DNA of 64,000 nt. Origin: Chitinophaga parva. Lineage in GTDB: Bacteria > Bacteroidota > Bacteroidia > Chitinophagales > Chitinophagaceae. The translations under genes were made by a program, and so were the position numbers. The stretch is from contig NZ_QCYK01000002.1 in assembly GCF_003071345.1 (NCBI RefSeq), positions 1,178,001 through 1,242,000 on the forward strand, in the 5' to 3' direction. The notes under the pieces are model-generated. The model made no database searches and was not told the DNA's origin. It worked only from the letters and a program-made list of their open reading frames with translations. Below are positions 17,819 through 26,871 of this stretch, one piece after another; position 1 is the stretch's first letter; each line of letters begins with the position of its first letter.

Positions 17819-18074
17819 TTTTAGGAATTTCGGGCAAAGAAATAAAAAAACGATTGCGGGTTTCAACCCTTCATCCCTTATAACAAAATCGTAATAGTAT
17901 GGTAAAGATTTGTTAACAGTGGGAACCAGCGGTTCTTCCGGTATACGTGGACGTTAGGAAGGGTGATAAGCCTGTAATCCTTATTGGCACAGTGTTCCAG
18001 TGAATCTGTAGGACTTATGAAGGGCCGGTTAACAGTAATTAACAGATATGAACGGCTATAATTATAACAGCAAT

Positions 18075-18104
18075 AAAAAACGCCGCTGGTGTGGCAGCGG
18101 CGTT
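18075..18104 (-). terminator. Terminator of the zinc-ribbon protein gene
   Basis: 10-bp stem AACGCCGCTG / CAGCGGCGTT (18079-18088 and 18095-18104) with a 6-nt loop. Read on the minus strand it is followed directly by TTTTTT, and it lies 5 bp after the stop codon at 18109. Confidence 0.9.
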
Positions 18105-18108
18105 CCGG

Positions 18109-18693
18109 TTATCGTGGTGCAATGATGCTTTGCAGTCGTTGCCGGTCTCCCCGGAAAGCTACCAGTGCGCCTACATGCAGTGCGGCAAACTTGCGCAGGG
18201 CCGGGCTGGGGGCAGCATCGTGATGGTGCTTGCGGTGGCGGAAGTAAAGGGCGATAGCGCCCAGGGTGCGGATAAACCCGGTTACGCTCCACCAGCCCAT
18301 CACCAGGGTACGGGATAAAGCGCTGCTGGTGGCCTTATCCAGGCATGCAGGACAGGCTACAGTATAGCGGTCTGTGGTGCGGTTAGACAGCAGCATGGCC
18401 CTTACCTCGCGGGAAAAGGTGCCATTCAGGGGTTCCCGGCTGGAGCATGCAGGGCATTGCAGGCCTTGCAAGACTTCGCAGAGCTCCGCTATTTCTTCCG
18501 GTGTCTGATCCCGGTTCTGGGCTTCCACGCCTTCAAAAATACCGGCGGGCAACTGGCGCCGGTCCACTTCGTAGGCAATCACTTCCACCGCTACCGGCGT
18601 AAGGCCACGGGCATTGGTAGTAGTGGTACGGATAAATTCTTCATCACTCATTTTCGCGTAGCGTTCCTTTACTACACTGATATCTACTCGCAT
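18109..18693 (-). CDS. Hypothetical protein with paired CPAC motifs
   Basis: A 194-aa protein that I do not recognise. Two CPAC motifs (C80-C83 and C114-C117) could bind one zinc ion as a zinc ribbon. An acidic N-terminal helix region (MSDEEFIR, residues 15-22) precedes them, and a moderately hydrophobic segment (about residues 133-151) with a following His/Arg-rich patch (FRHRKHHHD) could be a single membrane helix. It is a single gene with its own terminator. The region upstream to 18757 holds no gene apart from the converging end of the SDR gene. Confidence 0.6.
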   Translation of the reverse strand: MRVDISVVKERYAKMSDEEFIRTTTTNARGLTPVAVEVIAYEVDRRQLPAGIFEGVEAQNRDQTPEEIAELCEVLQGLQCPACSSREPLNGTFSREVRAMLLSNRTTDRYTVACPACLDKATSSALSRTLVMGWWSVTGFIRTLGAIALYFRHRKHHHDAAPSPALRKFAALHVGALVAFRGDRQRLQSIIAPR

Positions 18694-18757
18694 ACGTCAG
18701 TTCAGATTAGCGGCCGGCAAAGTAACCATTTTCGGGCACTTTCCGGGGTAATTACTG

Positions 18758-19642
18758 TCAAATGACTGCCAGCATATCTGCGTACCGGGGCGCCCAGCCC
18801 AGTTCACGCCGGGCTTTATCTGCCAGCAGCCAGCTATTGGACCCAAAGCCGGTATGTGCGCCTTCTGCGCCCCACAGGGCCGTGGCTTCGTCCATGGTTA
18901 GCTGGCGTACCGGCGTGGTAAGCCCGCTGCGCCGGCGGATGGTGGCGGCTATTTCGGCCAGGCTGTTCAACCCGTTCTCTGCGTAAAAGAAACTACCGGC
19001 CTTTGCCTTTTCCAGGGCCAGTACGTAAAGGTCTGCCAGGTCTTCTATGTGCACATTAGACCAGATATTCCGGCCTTCACCGATCACCACGGACTGGCCC
19101 AGCTGGCGCGCCGTGGCGTAGAGCGCGGGCACCTGTATGCTGTCTGTTTTCAGGCCGAGTCCCTGCCCATACACCATGGGCGGGCATATTACAATACTGC
19201 GGATGCCGTTTTGCGCCGCGTCCACCACCGCGCGGTCTATGGCCACGCGGCCGGTCTTTTCCAGGATCACGGTGGTGGGCAGGTCTTCCAGCGGGGTTTC
19301 CGCGGCAAAGGCGCCGGCGGCTTTATCTGCCACAATACTGGAACCGGATGTCTGGATAAAGGTCTTGCCGGTACGCGCCAGGATGTCCAGTACCAGGGCT
19401 ATGAAGTAGGGATCATCTGCGGTGGCGGTATTGATAAAGGCATCTGCAGCCTGTAGTTCCCGGCGGAGGAGCGCGGGGTCCTGGATGCTGCCGGTGACGG
19501 TTTGAATGCCCATCGCCTGTACCCGGACCGCATCGGCGGGCTGGCGCACCAGGGCCGTTACAGAATAGCCGGCGGCTACCAGTTTTACTGCTACAGAGCC
19601 GCCAATGTAACCGGTAACACCAGTGAGGAAAATGTGTTTCAT
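18758..19642 (-). CDS. NAD(P)-dependent epimerase/dehydratase (atypical SDR)
   Basis: The 294-aa protein begins with a Rossmann fold motif (FLTGVTGYIGG, TGxxGxxG) and continues as an extended/atypical short-chain dehydrogenase, with VICPPMVYGQG near the middle and a binding segment ending HTGFGSNSWLLADKARRELGW. I chose the ATG at 19642 rather than the upstream in-frame ATG at 19654. It should bind NAD(P) in the cytoplasm and act on a nucleotide sugar or small carbonyl substrate; the substrate is not evident. It is divergent from the GrpB-like gene. Confidence 0.85.
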   Translation of the reverse strand: MKHIFLTGVTGYIGGSVAVKLVAAGYSVTALVRQPADAVRVQAMGIQTVTGSIQDPALLRRELQAADAFINTATADDPYFIALVLDILARTGKTFIQTSGSSIVADKAAGAFAAETPLEDLPTTVILEKTGRVAIDRAVVDAAQNGIRSIVICPPMVYGQGLGLKTDSIQVPALYATARQLGQSVVIGEGRNIWSNVHIEDLADLYVLALEKAKAGSFFYAENGLNSLAEIAATIRRRSGLTTPVRQLTMDEATALWGAEGAHTGFGSNSWLLADKARRELGWAPRYADMLAVI

Positions 19643-19806
19643 GATAGGTCGCATTAGTCATCCAAAGGTCGTTGCCCGTGCAGGAGCGGCGTTTGTACAG
19701 AACTGCGGAAAAGTGGTAAATAAACAGGATGAACGGATTATTCCTGTAAAAATCACGCAATTGGTGTAACTTTAAGTACACCTCCGCGCGTGAATCCACC
19801 ACCCAT

Positions 19807-20355
19807 ATGCATACACCTCCCCATGAAACCAGATGGCCGGTATGGGCCACAGAACCGGTAGTGGTCGTAGATCATGATCCCCATTGGGCTGTACAGGCCA
19901 TGGAAGAGATCCGCGCCCTGCAGCCATTGCTGCGGCCCTTTGGCAACTCCGGCATCTGGCACGTAGGCAGCACGGCCGTAAAAGGCCTGCGGGCCAAGCC
20001 GGTACTGGACCTGGTGGCGCCCATTGAATCACTGGAACGTACGGCTGTCATTACCCGCATGCTGGCGCCGTATCACTGGCACTATGTGCCGTATGAACTG
20101 GATCAGCGGCCCTGGCGCCGTTTTTTTATCAAGGTGGAGCAGAACAAACGCATTGCCCACCTGCACCTGGTACTACCCGAAGAAAGGCGCTGGCACGAAC
20201 AGTTGCGCTTCCGCGACATCCTGCAGGACAACGTATATGTAAGACAGGCCTATGCAGAACTGAAGACCATGCTGGCCGAAGAATACCGCCACGACCGTGA
20301 CGCCTACACAGCTGCGAAATCTGACTTTATCCGTAGAACATTAAAAGATTATTGA
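19807..20355 (+). CDS. GrpB family protein (nucleotidyltransferase fold)
   Basis: The 182-aa protein matches the GrpB/UPF0157 family: the signature HVGSTAVKGLRAKPVLDLV is the family's nucleotidyltransferase-like GST...D.D motif, and the rest (HYVPYELDQRPWRRFF, HLHLVLPEERRWHEQLRFRDIL) also fits. Family members are found alone or fused to CoaE; the reaction is not established. The gene is monocistronic and divergent from the SDR gene. The region 20356-20576 after it has no gene, only a small inverted repeat. Confidence 0.88.
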   Translation: MHTPPHETRWPVWATEPVVVVDHDPHWAVQAMEEIRALQPLLRPFGNSGIWHVGSTAVKGLRAKPVLDLVAPIESLERTAVITRMLAPYHWHYVPYELDQRPWRRFFIKVEQNKRIAHLHLVLPEERRWHEQLRFRDILQDNVYVRQAYAELKTMLAEEYRHDRDAYTAAKSDFIRRTLKDY

Positions 20356-20576
20356 GCGGATTGCAATAAAGCTTACCGGGAATCGTTAAATGTTTCTTAA
20401 ACACAACTACGATACTATAACGATTTCAAAAACATGGCTACTTTTAGGCCATGTGGTATAAGCGCGATGTATTTGTTTTGACCCTCTGACCCTGTGACTG
20501 TGAATCATGCTTTCCCGCTAACCACTACGTTGTAATTGTAGTAGCATAGGTTTTCGTACTGCTTTAATTGCCCTTC

Positions 20577-23321
20577 ATGAAATTTTTAGTGCTTGTCATC
20601 TGTGGATGCCTGGGGCTCGCCATTGCCCATGCCCAAACGGGAACTGTGACCGGGAAATTAACGGACACGCTGAATAAACGTGAGCCGGGAATGGCTACGG
20701 TGCAGGTGCGGCGCACGGCCGACAGTACATTGGTCACCTACCGCCTGGCCAATGAACGCGGCGATTTTAAGATACCGGGACTGCCGCTCAATGTGCCTTT
20801 GCGCCTAACGGTGACCTATACCGGCTACCTGCCGCTGCGCAAGGTATTTACCATCCATCCTGATAAAACCACGCTGGACCTGGGAAAGCTGAATATGGAG
20901 ACCACCACCAAGCAACTGGATGAAGTGGTAATACGTTCCGAAGCGCCGCCCATTGTAATGCGCAATGATACCATGGAGTTTAATGCAGACGCCTTCAAAA
21001 CCCTGCCGGACGCCGTATTGCAGGACCTGCTGAAAAAGCTGCCAGGCGTAAGTTTCAACGCCAAGGGCGAGCTGATGGCCAACGGAAAAAAGGTGAATAA
21101 AATACTGGTGGATGGCAAAGTGTTCTTTGGCGATGATCCCTCTATTGCCCTGCAAAACCTGCCTACCAACGTTATTGATAAAGTACAGGTAACAGATGAT
21201 AAAGAACAGAAGGAGGAGCTGAACGGGGAGCACGAGGAAGAAGTGGGAAAGGTGATCAACATCAAACTAAAGAAATCAATTAAAAAAGGTGCATTCGGAA
21301 AGGTGTATGCAGGCGGTGGCACAAACAGCCGGTATGAGGCCGGGGGCATCATCAACTCCTTCCGGGATACGCTCCAGATCAGCGCTTTGGGCTTTGCCAA
21401 CAACGTGAATGAAGCCGGTTTTTCCGTAGGCGATGTAAGGAGCATGGGGGGTATGGAACGCGGTGAAAATGGCGCCAACCTCTGGGGCGATGACTACATG
21501 CAGGTAAGTGGGGTAGACATTGGCAGTGCAGACAATGGCATCCGGACCAATAAGGCAGGCGGCATCAATATTAACTATGACCTGGGCGATAAGCTGAGTG
21601 TAAATGGTAAATATTTCCTGGGCAATACCCGCAATGAAACGGCCTCCCGTAATAATACCAAACAGCTGATAGGAGACACCACACTGTTTAACACCGGCAG
21701 CGGCACTGGCGTACGATCCAACACCAGCAATGGTTTGAGCTTTAAGCTGGCCGGGAAGAAAGACAGCACGTTCAACTGGCGTTATGTGCCCAGCATCAGC
21801 TTCGGTAATTCCGATCATAGCAACATGAATGAAGGCTTTACCAGCAGCAACTATGCACCGCAGCTTAATGACCAGCGCACCACCTCGGAAGGACATTCCA
21901 CGTTTCACAGCTACCGGCACAGTATAGTGGGCACTTATAATTTTAAACAGAAGAAAGGAAGGTCCATCACTTTCAGCCAGGATATTGATACCCGCACCAA
22001 TAATGGAGGAGACTCCACCACCTCCCTGAGCCACACCTACCTTACCGGCGAAGTGGTAGACCTGGCCCAGTTTAAACGCAGCCACCAGAAGACGCTGAAT
22101 GTCAACCAGCGGTTGTTTTATTCAGAACCATTGACGAAAGCGGTCACGCTTACATTCACGGCATCTGCCAGTTACAGCAGCGAGGACAACGTGCTACACA
22201 CTTACGACCGTGATACGGTAGAACACAAGTTATCTGCCCTGGATTCTGCATATTCCAGCGAGAATCACCGTGCCGGCTGGACTACCAACGGGCAGGTGGG
22301 ACTGCGTTTTAAGCTGGCAAAGTCCATGAGCCTGAATGTTTCCGGACAGTGGCAGCAACAAACCGTACACTCCACTTTCGGGCCTAAGTTTTCACCGGTA
22401 GACCAGCGTATCACTAATTTCATTCCCGGCCTGAGCTTTAACTACAAAGGTTTCAATGTGTATTATGGCCGCAATGTTGACCTGCCCTGGGCCAGCCAGA
22501 TCCAACCCAGGCCGGACATTTCCAACCCGCTGGCTATAACGGTTGGTAATCCCAACCTGAAGCCATCCGTACGGGATTATGTAAGTGCTTACTACCAGGC
22601 CGCAAAGGATGATAAAAGTATCTGGGCCTATTCCAGCTTTAGCGCTTCGTCTAACGAAGCCATGCGGGTGAGCAAGGTGAACGCAGATGGTTCGCAGGTG
22701 ACCAGCTTCATTAACAAGGATGGGATTTACCGCTTTTACCTGAGCGGGGAAGGCACCATCGGGCTGCATAAAACAGAAACGTGGCGGCTGTCACTTTCCG
22801 CAGGGGCAGACGTTAATTATGGTAAAAGCTTTGTAGCGGTGAATAGCCCGGTGAGCGGGCAGACCACGTTTTCCACTTCGCCCAGGGCAGGCCTGGAGCT
22901 GAACCTGAAGGATGTGTTTGAACTGAGCACCCGTTTTAACCTGGATTATAACCGGTCTATGTTTGAGCTGAAAAGCTACCAGTCACAAAGCACACGCGTG
23001 AACCGCATTACGACCAACATGGTAGTGCGGCCTGATAAGAACCTTACGTTTGAGACCAACCTGGTGTACCGCTTCAATGATGCGCTGGACCCCGGCATTT
23101 CGCGGAACAACTACCTGTGGAATGCGTCCCTGTCCTACATGATAGGCAAAGACCGCCGCTACCAGGTGAAGGCCGCCATCTTTGATATCCTGAACCAGCA
23201 TAATAACCTGTACCGTGGGGTATATCTCAACTATGTATCCGATTACCAGAGCATGGTGTTGCAGCGCTACGCGATGCTGAGCCTTATTTATAATATCAGG
23301 GGCTTCCGGCCTAAGAACTGA
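20577..23321 (+). CDS. Outer-membrane beta-barrel receptor (TonB-receptor-like)
   Basis: A protein of about 914 aa with a signal peptide (LGLAIAHAQ), an N-terminal carboxypeptidase-regulatory-like domain (GTVTGKLTDTLNKREPGMATVQV), then a plug-like region (LLKKLPGVSFNAKGELMANGKKVNKILVDGK) and a long barrel. This pattern, with a 'dysfunctional' plug reading LPGVxxxxxGxIxxxGxxVxKIxVDGK, defines the Bacteroidota outer-membrane beta-barrel family (OMP_b-brl_3), which includes TonB-dependent receptors for unknown ligands. I start it at MKFLVLV (20577). A gene for an ECF sigma factor follows 120 bp downstream on the same strand. Confidence 0.88.
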   Translation: MKFLVLVICGCLGLAIAHAQTGTVTGKLTDTLNKREPGMATVQVRRTADSTLVTYRLANERGDFKIPGLPLNVPLRLTVTYTGYLPLRKVFTIHPDKTTLDLGKLNMETTTKQLDEVVIRSEAPPIVMRNDTMEFNADAFKTLPDAVLQDLLKKLPGVSFNAKGELMANGKKVNKILVDGKVFFGDDPSIALQNLPTNVIDKVQVTDDKEQKEELNGEHEEEVGKVINIKLKKSIKKGAFGKVYAGGGTNSRYEAGGIINSFRDTLQISALGFANNVNEAGFSVGDVRSMGGMERGENGANLWGDDYMQVSGVDIGSADNGIRTNKAGGININYDLGDKLSVNGKYFLGNTRNETASRNNTKQLIGDTTLFNTGSGTGVRSNTSNGLSFKLAGKKDSTFNWRYVPSISFGNSDHSNMNEGFTSSNYAPQLNDQRTTSEGHSTFHSYRHSIVGTYNFKQKKGRSITFSQDIDTRTNNGGDSTTSLSHTYLTGEVVDLAQFKRSHQKTLNVNQRLFYSEPLTKAVTLTFTASASYSSEDNVLHTYDRDTVEHKLSALDSAYSSENHRAGWTTNGQVGLRFKLAKSMSLNVSGQWQQQTVHSTFGPKFSPVDQRITNFIPGLSFNYKGFNVYYGRNVDLPWASQIQPRPDISNPLAITVGNPNLKPSVRDYVSAYYQAAKDDKSIWAYSSFSASSNEAMRVSKVNADGSQVTSFINKDGIYRFYLSGEGTIGLHKTETWRLSLSAGADVNYGKSFVAVNSPVSGQTTFSTSPRAGLELNLKDVFELSTRFNLDYNRSMFELKSYQSQSTRVNRITTNMVVRPDKNLTFETNLVYRFNDALDPGISRNNYLWNASLSYMIGKDRRYQVKAAIFDILNQHNNLYRGVYLNYVSDYQSMVLQRYAMLSLIYNIRGFRPKN

Positions 23322-23441
23322 TATTTCCGGACGTACCCGCCGGGCAATTTATCGTGTCTGCAAAAACGATTTATTTCCGGGGTTCCGGGGATGGATAAAT
23401 GGGGAATTATTGTATTTTAGCAAGAATTACCACGTTTTGAA

Positions 23442-24014
23442 ATGCCTGTGAATGAAAAGGAACAGATCTTAGCCTGGCAGCAGGAGATTGCCGGCGGCAA
23501 CCAGCGGTCTTTTGACCAGTTGTTCCGCTGCCTGTATGTGCGCCTGGTGCATTTTGCCGTGCAGTTTGTAGCCTCCTCGGAAGTGGCCGAGGAAATTGTT
23601 TCCGATGTATTTAGTAACCTTTGGCTGAAACGGGATACCCTGCCGGGCATCCAAAACCTGCCGGTGTACCTGTACGTGGCGGTAAAGCACCGCTGCTTTA
23701 ACCACCGGGAGCAGTTCTCCTCCCTGCATGTGCAACTGGAAAACCTGGACGAAGGCGTGTTGCAAAACCTGCACGATCCCGGGAAGGAGCTGGAATGGAA
23801 AGAGTTATTTCACCGTATAGACATGGCGGTGGCCTCGCTGCCGGAACAGTGCCAGCTGGTCTTTAAAATGGTGAAGGAAGGAGGGCTGAAGTACCGGGAA
23901 GTGGCGGATATACTGGATATCAGTATAAAAACGGTGGAAACCCAGCTGTACCGGGCCACCCGTAAGATCCGGGCTGCGCTGGAGGAAGGGGAGCGAAGTT
24001 TGGCGGGGAAGTGA
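23442..24014 (+). CDS. ECF-type RNA polymerase sigma-70 factor
   Basis: The 190-aa protein has sigma region 2 (FDQLFRCLYVRLVHFAVQFV to EEIVSDVFSNLWLKRD, residues 24-64) and region 4 with a helix-turn-helix (LPEQCQLVFKMVKEGGLKYREVADILDISIKTVETQLYRATRKIR, residues 131-175). It belongs to the Bacteroidota FecI-like ECF group that normally pairs with a FecR anti-sigma factor encoded next door. No FecR gene is adjacent; the nearest lies at 34339-35328, at the other end of the mannan locus. A strong terminator follows. It may control that locus or the upstream receptor. Confidence 0.93.
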   Translation: MPVNEKEQILAWQQEIAGGNQRSFDQLFRCLYVRLVHFAVQFVASSEVAEEIVSDVFSNLWLKRDTLPGIQNLPVYLYVAVKHRCFNHREQFSSLHVQLENLDEGVLQNLHDPGKELEWKELFHRIDMAVASLPEQCQLVFKMVKEGGLKYREVADILDISIKTVETQLYRATRKIRAALEEGERSLAGK

Positions 24015-24223
24015 TTGATTGTAAACCTGTTACATTTTTACGATGCATTAACATCTTATTGCCCGTATTGCCATAACATCTACATGAGGGGCCTCTATGT
24101 AATTGAAAGGCATTAACATTTGGACGAAGATTACAGTAGCTGTAAAGCCAGGTGGCTGCAAAGTCTCAAATGTTTAATAAGCAGTGAACGGAAAAAATAA
24201 TGATACGCACTGCTACCCATAAA

Positions 24224-24275
24224 AAAACGCTTTATGCACCGGTCTCAAAGCCCCTTGCATAAAGCGTTTTCATTT
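24224..24275. terminator. Long-stem terminator between sigma factor and GH125 genes
   Basis: A 15-bp perfect stem, AAAACGCTTTATGCA (24224-24238) and TGCATAAAGCGTTTT (24256-24270), with a 17-nt loop. A/T runs on both sides let it stop both converging transcripts. The remaining 24015-24223 shows no gene. Confidence 0.88.
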
Positions 24276-24292
24276 ATAACACACACACGCGG

Positions 24293-25729
24293 TTACGCCT
24301 TCAGTAAATGCGGGCGCTCACGGTATACTTTCCATACAAATTCTCCAAAAATTGTGTTGGACCAGGCAAACCAGGAACGGGTGAAGTGCTTGGGATCGTC
24401 CTTATGGAAAGATTCATGCATGAAGCCTGTATCCGCATGCGTTTTCTGCAGCGTGTCCAGGCACCATTTGATCTCCTTGTCGTCATTGCTGGTGAGACCA
24501 CGCATCACGATGCTCATGGGCCAGATCATATCCAGGCCTATGTGCGGGCCGCCTACACCCTCCGCCGCAGTGCCTTTGAAGAAGAAGGGATTGTCTGCAG
24601 AGAGTACAAATTTGCGGGTGGCCTGGTAAGTGGGATCATCCACACTCACCGCGTTCAGGTAAGGCATGGACAGCAGGGAAGGAATGTTGGCATCATCCAT
24701 CAGGTTGTAGCTGCCAAAGCCGTTCACTTCAAATGCATAGATCTTGCCCAGGGTGCCATGCTGTACTTTGGCATGTTCGTCCAGGGCTTTCTTTACCTGG
24801 GCGGCCAGCTTGCCGGCAGGAGCCACCAGGGCACTCAGCGCGGGAATGGCCCTACCCATTTCTTCCAGTTGCAGCAGGGACTCTACCGCAAAGAAGTTAG
24901 ACGGGATCAGGTAAGCATAGATGGTACAATCATCACTGGGACGGAACATGGAGCAGATAAGACCATTGGGTTTTACGGGATAGCCATAACCACCCATGGG
25001 CTGTGTATCGGTGGCAAAAGCGGTTTCGCGCTGGAAGCTATACGGCCCCTTGCCGTGGAAACGCTGTTGCGTTATGAAGGTGTTGATCACTGTTTGCATC
25101 GCTTCCACCCACTGGGCATCAAATGGTGTTGCATCACCGGTTTCTTTCCAGTAGCCGTGGGAGAGGCGGATGGGATAGCACAGGCTGTCTATTTCCCATT
25201 TGCGCTCATGGATGCCGGGCTTCATGTCTGTCCGGTCGGACTTTACCCATTCGCTTTCTTTGGAGGCGTCTTTGTAGAATGCATTGGCATAAGGGTCCAG
25301 CAGGATGTTCTTTGCCTGGCGGTGGATCACGCCGGCAATAAGCTGCTGCAGGTTTTTGTCTTCCTTCACCAGGCGCAGGTAAGGCCATACCTGGGCGGAG
25401 GAATCGCGCAGCCACATGGCGTCAATGTCGCCGGTGATCACGTAGGTATCAGGCTTGCCGTCCACCATGTTGAAGTCTACGGTAGTGTCCAGGGTATTGG
25501 GGAAGCAGTTGCCAAACATCCAGGCCAGTTCCTTGTTGGAAATGTCTTTCTGGATTTTGGTGATGAGTGCTTCTACCGCTTTACTCTTGAATTTACGTTG
25601 GCTTTCGGGAATGCGGACTACCGGGAAATCCGCCACCAGCGGGGCGCCGAGGACACCCCTGGTAATGGACGATAAGGTAAGTGCGGCGCCGGCCATCATG
25701 GCCTGCTGCATAAATTGTCTTCTTTCCAT
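24293..25729 (-). CDS. Glycoside hydrolase family 125 exo-alpha-1,6-mannosidase
   Basis: The 478-aa protein fits GH125 (formerly DUF1237). The family motif GDIDAMWLRDSSAQVWPY starts at residue 100, and GGYGYPVKPNGLICSMFRPSDD and DANIPSLLSMPYL are typical. The N-terminus has a twin-arginine signal (RRQFMQQ then a hydrophobic run ending GVLGAP), so it is exported folded by Tat to the periplasm. GH125 enzymes remove terminal alpha-1,6-linked mannose. It is the last gene of the mannan operon and would trim oligosaccharides produced by the two GH76 enzymes. Confidence 0.94.
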   Translation of the reverse strand: MERRQFMQQAMMAGAALTLSSITRGVLGAPLVADFPVVRIPESQRKFKSKAVEALITKIQKDISNKELAWMFGNCFPNTLDTTVDFNMVDGKPDTYVITGDIDAMWLRDSSAQVWPYLRLVKEDKNLQQLIAGVIHRQAKNILLDPYANAFYKDASKESEWVKSDRTDMKPGIHERKWEIDSLCYPIRLSHGYWKETGDATPFDAQWVEAMQTVINTFITQQRFHGKGPYSFQRETAFATDTQPMGGYGYPVKPNGLICSMFRPSDDCTIYAYLIPSNFFAVESLLQLEEMGRAIPALSALVAPAGKLAAQVKKALDEHAKVQHGTLGKIYAFEVNGFGSYNLMDDANIPSLLSMPYLNAVSVDDPTYQATRKFVLSADNPFFFKGTAAEGVGGPHIGLDMIWPMSIVMRGLTSNDDKEIKWCLDTLQKTHADTGFMHESFHKDDPKHFTRSWFAWSNTIFGEFVWKVYRERPHLLKA

Positions 25730-25756
25730 CGGTTTCAGTACAAGTTTTTTTGTTTA

Positions 25757-26863
25757 TCAGATCAGTTTCCGTGCTTGCATCCAGGCCAGCCGGGCAAGGA
25801 TCTCCATCATCCCCGCCTGGTCTACCAGGGACACGGGCTTGTTGTCAAGGCCCATCAGCCCATTTGGCATTGTCATGCGTTTCAGCGCTTGCAATGTACA
25901 GTTTTCAAACGCTTTTACATACTTAATGTTATGATCATAGCGCAGGAAATGCTGGAAGGCGCGCAGCTGCACGGCGTTGAACCAGAGAGCGTCCCGGAAA
26001 TTTCCGCCGGCGTAAAACCGCTCCAGCGCTGCATCTGCAATGACCCTCGCCTGGTCCAGGTACTGCCGGTTGCGGGTGATCTCGTAGAGATACACTGCCG
26101 CTTCCATCATAGTGCCGCTATTGTAAGAGAATTGCGGTCCGCCCACATGCCCATTCAGCCGGATATTATCAAAATACAATCCCTGCGGGGAGCGTAGCTT
26201 TTCATTCACCCAGTTATACAGCAGCAGCGCGGTATCCAGGTAAGCCGGGTGTTTGGTTACCTGGTACAGCTGCAGCGCTACCAGGATGCCCGGCCCGTTG
26301 GAGCACGTGTTCTTGGAATGCTTTTTATCCTCTTCCCAATACAGCCCTCCGCCCAGCGTGGTATCGTATCCCGTCATCATGAAGCGGTAAATGCCTTCTG
26401 CGGCGTTGAGCATTGCGGGCTCATGGCCACGCGGATAGGCGTTGAGCAGGGTAATGCCTATCCACTGGTTGTCGTCGTAAAAGCGGGACCCACCGCCTTC
26501 CGCAGGCGGGTAAGAGGCATACGCCGGTGCAGGCCCGGTGCTGTCGTAATAATGCCGGATGGCTTTCCACACAGGCTGCAGGTAACTTTCGCCGGGGCGG
26601 ACCTTTTCTTCCTCGTTGGCTGCCTGGAACAAGGCACAGAGTGGCCAGAGGTAGGAATATTTCCGGTGTTTTTCGCCAGGATCGGGGTGGTAAAGGCCCG
26701 ATGCGGAGTCCAGGTAATGCTGGTGTACAGCGGTTTTCAGGGACAGGAAAGCCTGCAGGTAGTTCCCTGCAGGCGCGTTTTCCTGTGCATAAGTGATTTC
26801 CGTTTTCATGCCCAGGCTCACCAGCAATACCACAAGCAGGAGCCAGGCGTTTGTCTTGTTCAT
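25757..26863 (-). CDS. Glycoside hydrolase family 76 endo-alpha-1,6-mannanase
   Basis: A 368-aa protein starting at MNKTNAWLLLV (26863); an in-frame ATG at 26923 would place a charged stretch before the signal. The signal peptide has no lipobox, so the enzyme is likely periplasmic. GH76 features are the tandem catalytic aspartates in YDDNQWIGI (D130-D131), GGGLYWEEDKKHSKNTCSNGPG, and the helical repeats of an alpha6/alpha6 barrel (SYNSGTMMEAAVYLYEITRN). GH76 cleaves internal alpha-1,6-mannosyl links. It pairs with the lipoprotein GH76 encoded just upstream, which suggests a surface/periplasm division of labour. Confidence 0.93.
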   Translation of the reverse strand: MNKTNAWLLLVVLLVSLGMKTEITYAQENAPAGNYLQAFLSLKTAVHQHYLDSASGLYHPDPGEKHRKYSYLWPLCALFQAANEEEKVRPGESYLQPVWKAIRHYYDSTGPAPAYASYPPAEGGGSRFYDDNQWIGITLLNAYPRGHEPAMLNAAEGIYRFMMTGYDTTLGGGLYWEEDKKHSKNTCSNGPGILVALQLYQVTKHPAYLDTALLLYNWVNEKLRSPQGLYFDNIRLNGHVGGPQFSYNSGTMMEAAVYLYEITRNRQYLDQARVIADAALERFYAGGNFRDALWFNAVQLRAFQHFLRYDHNIKYVKAFENCTLQALKRMTMPNGLMGLDNKPVSLVDQAGMMEILARLAWMQARKLI

Positions 26864-26871
26864 ATAGTGTG

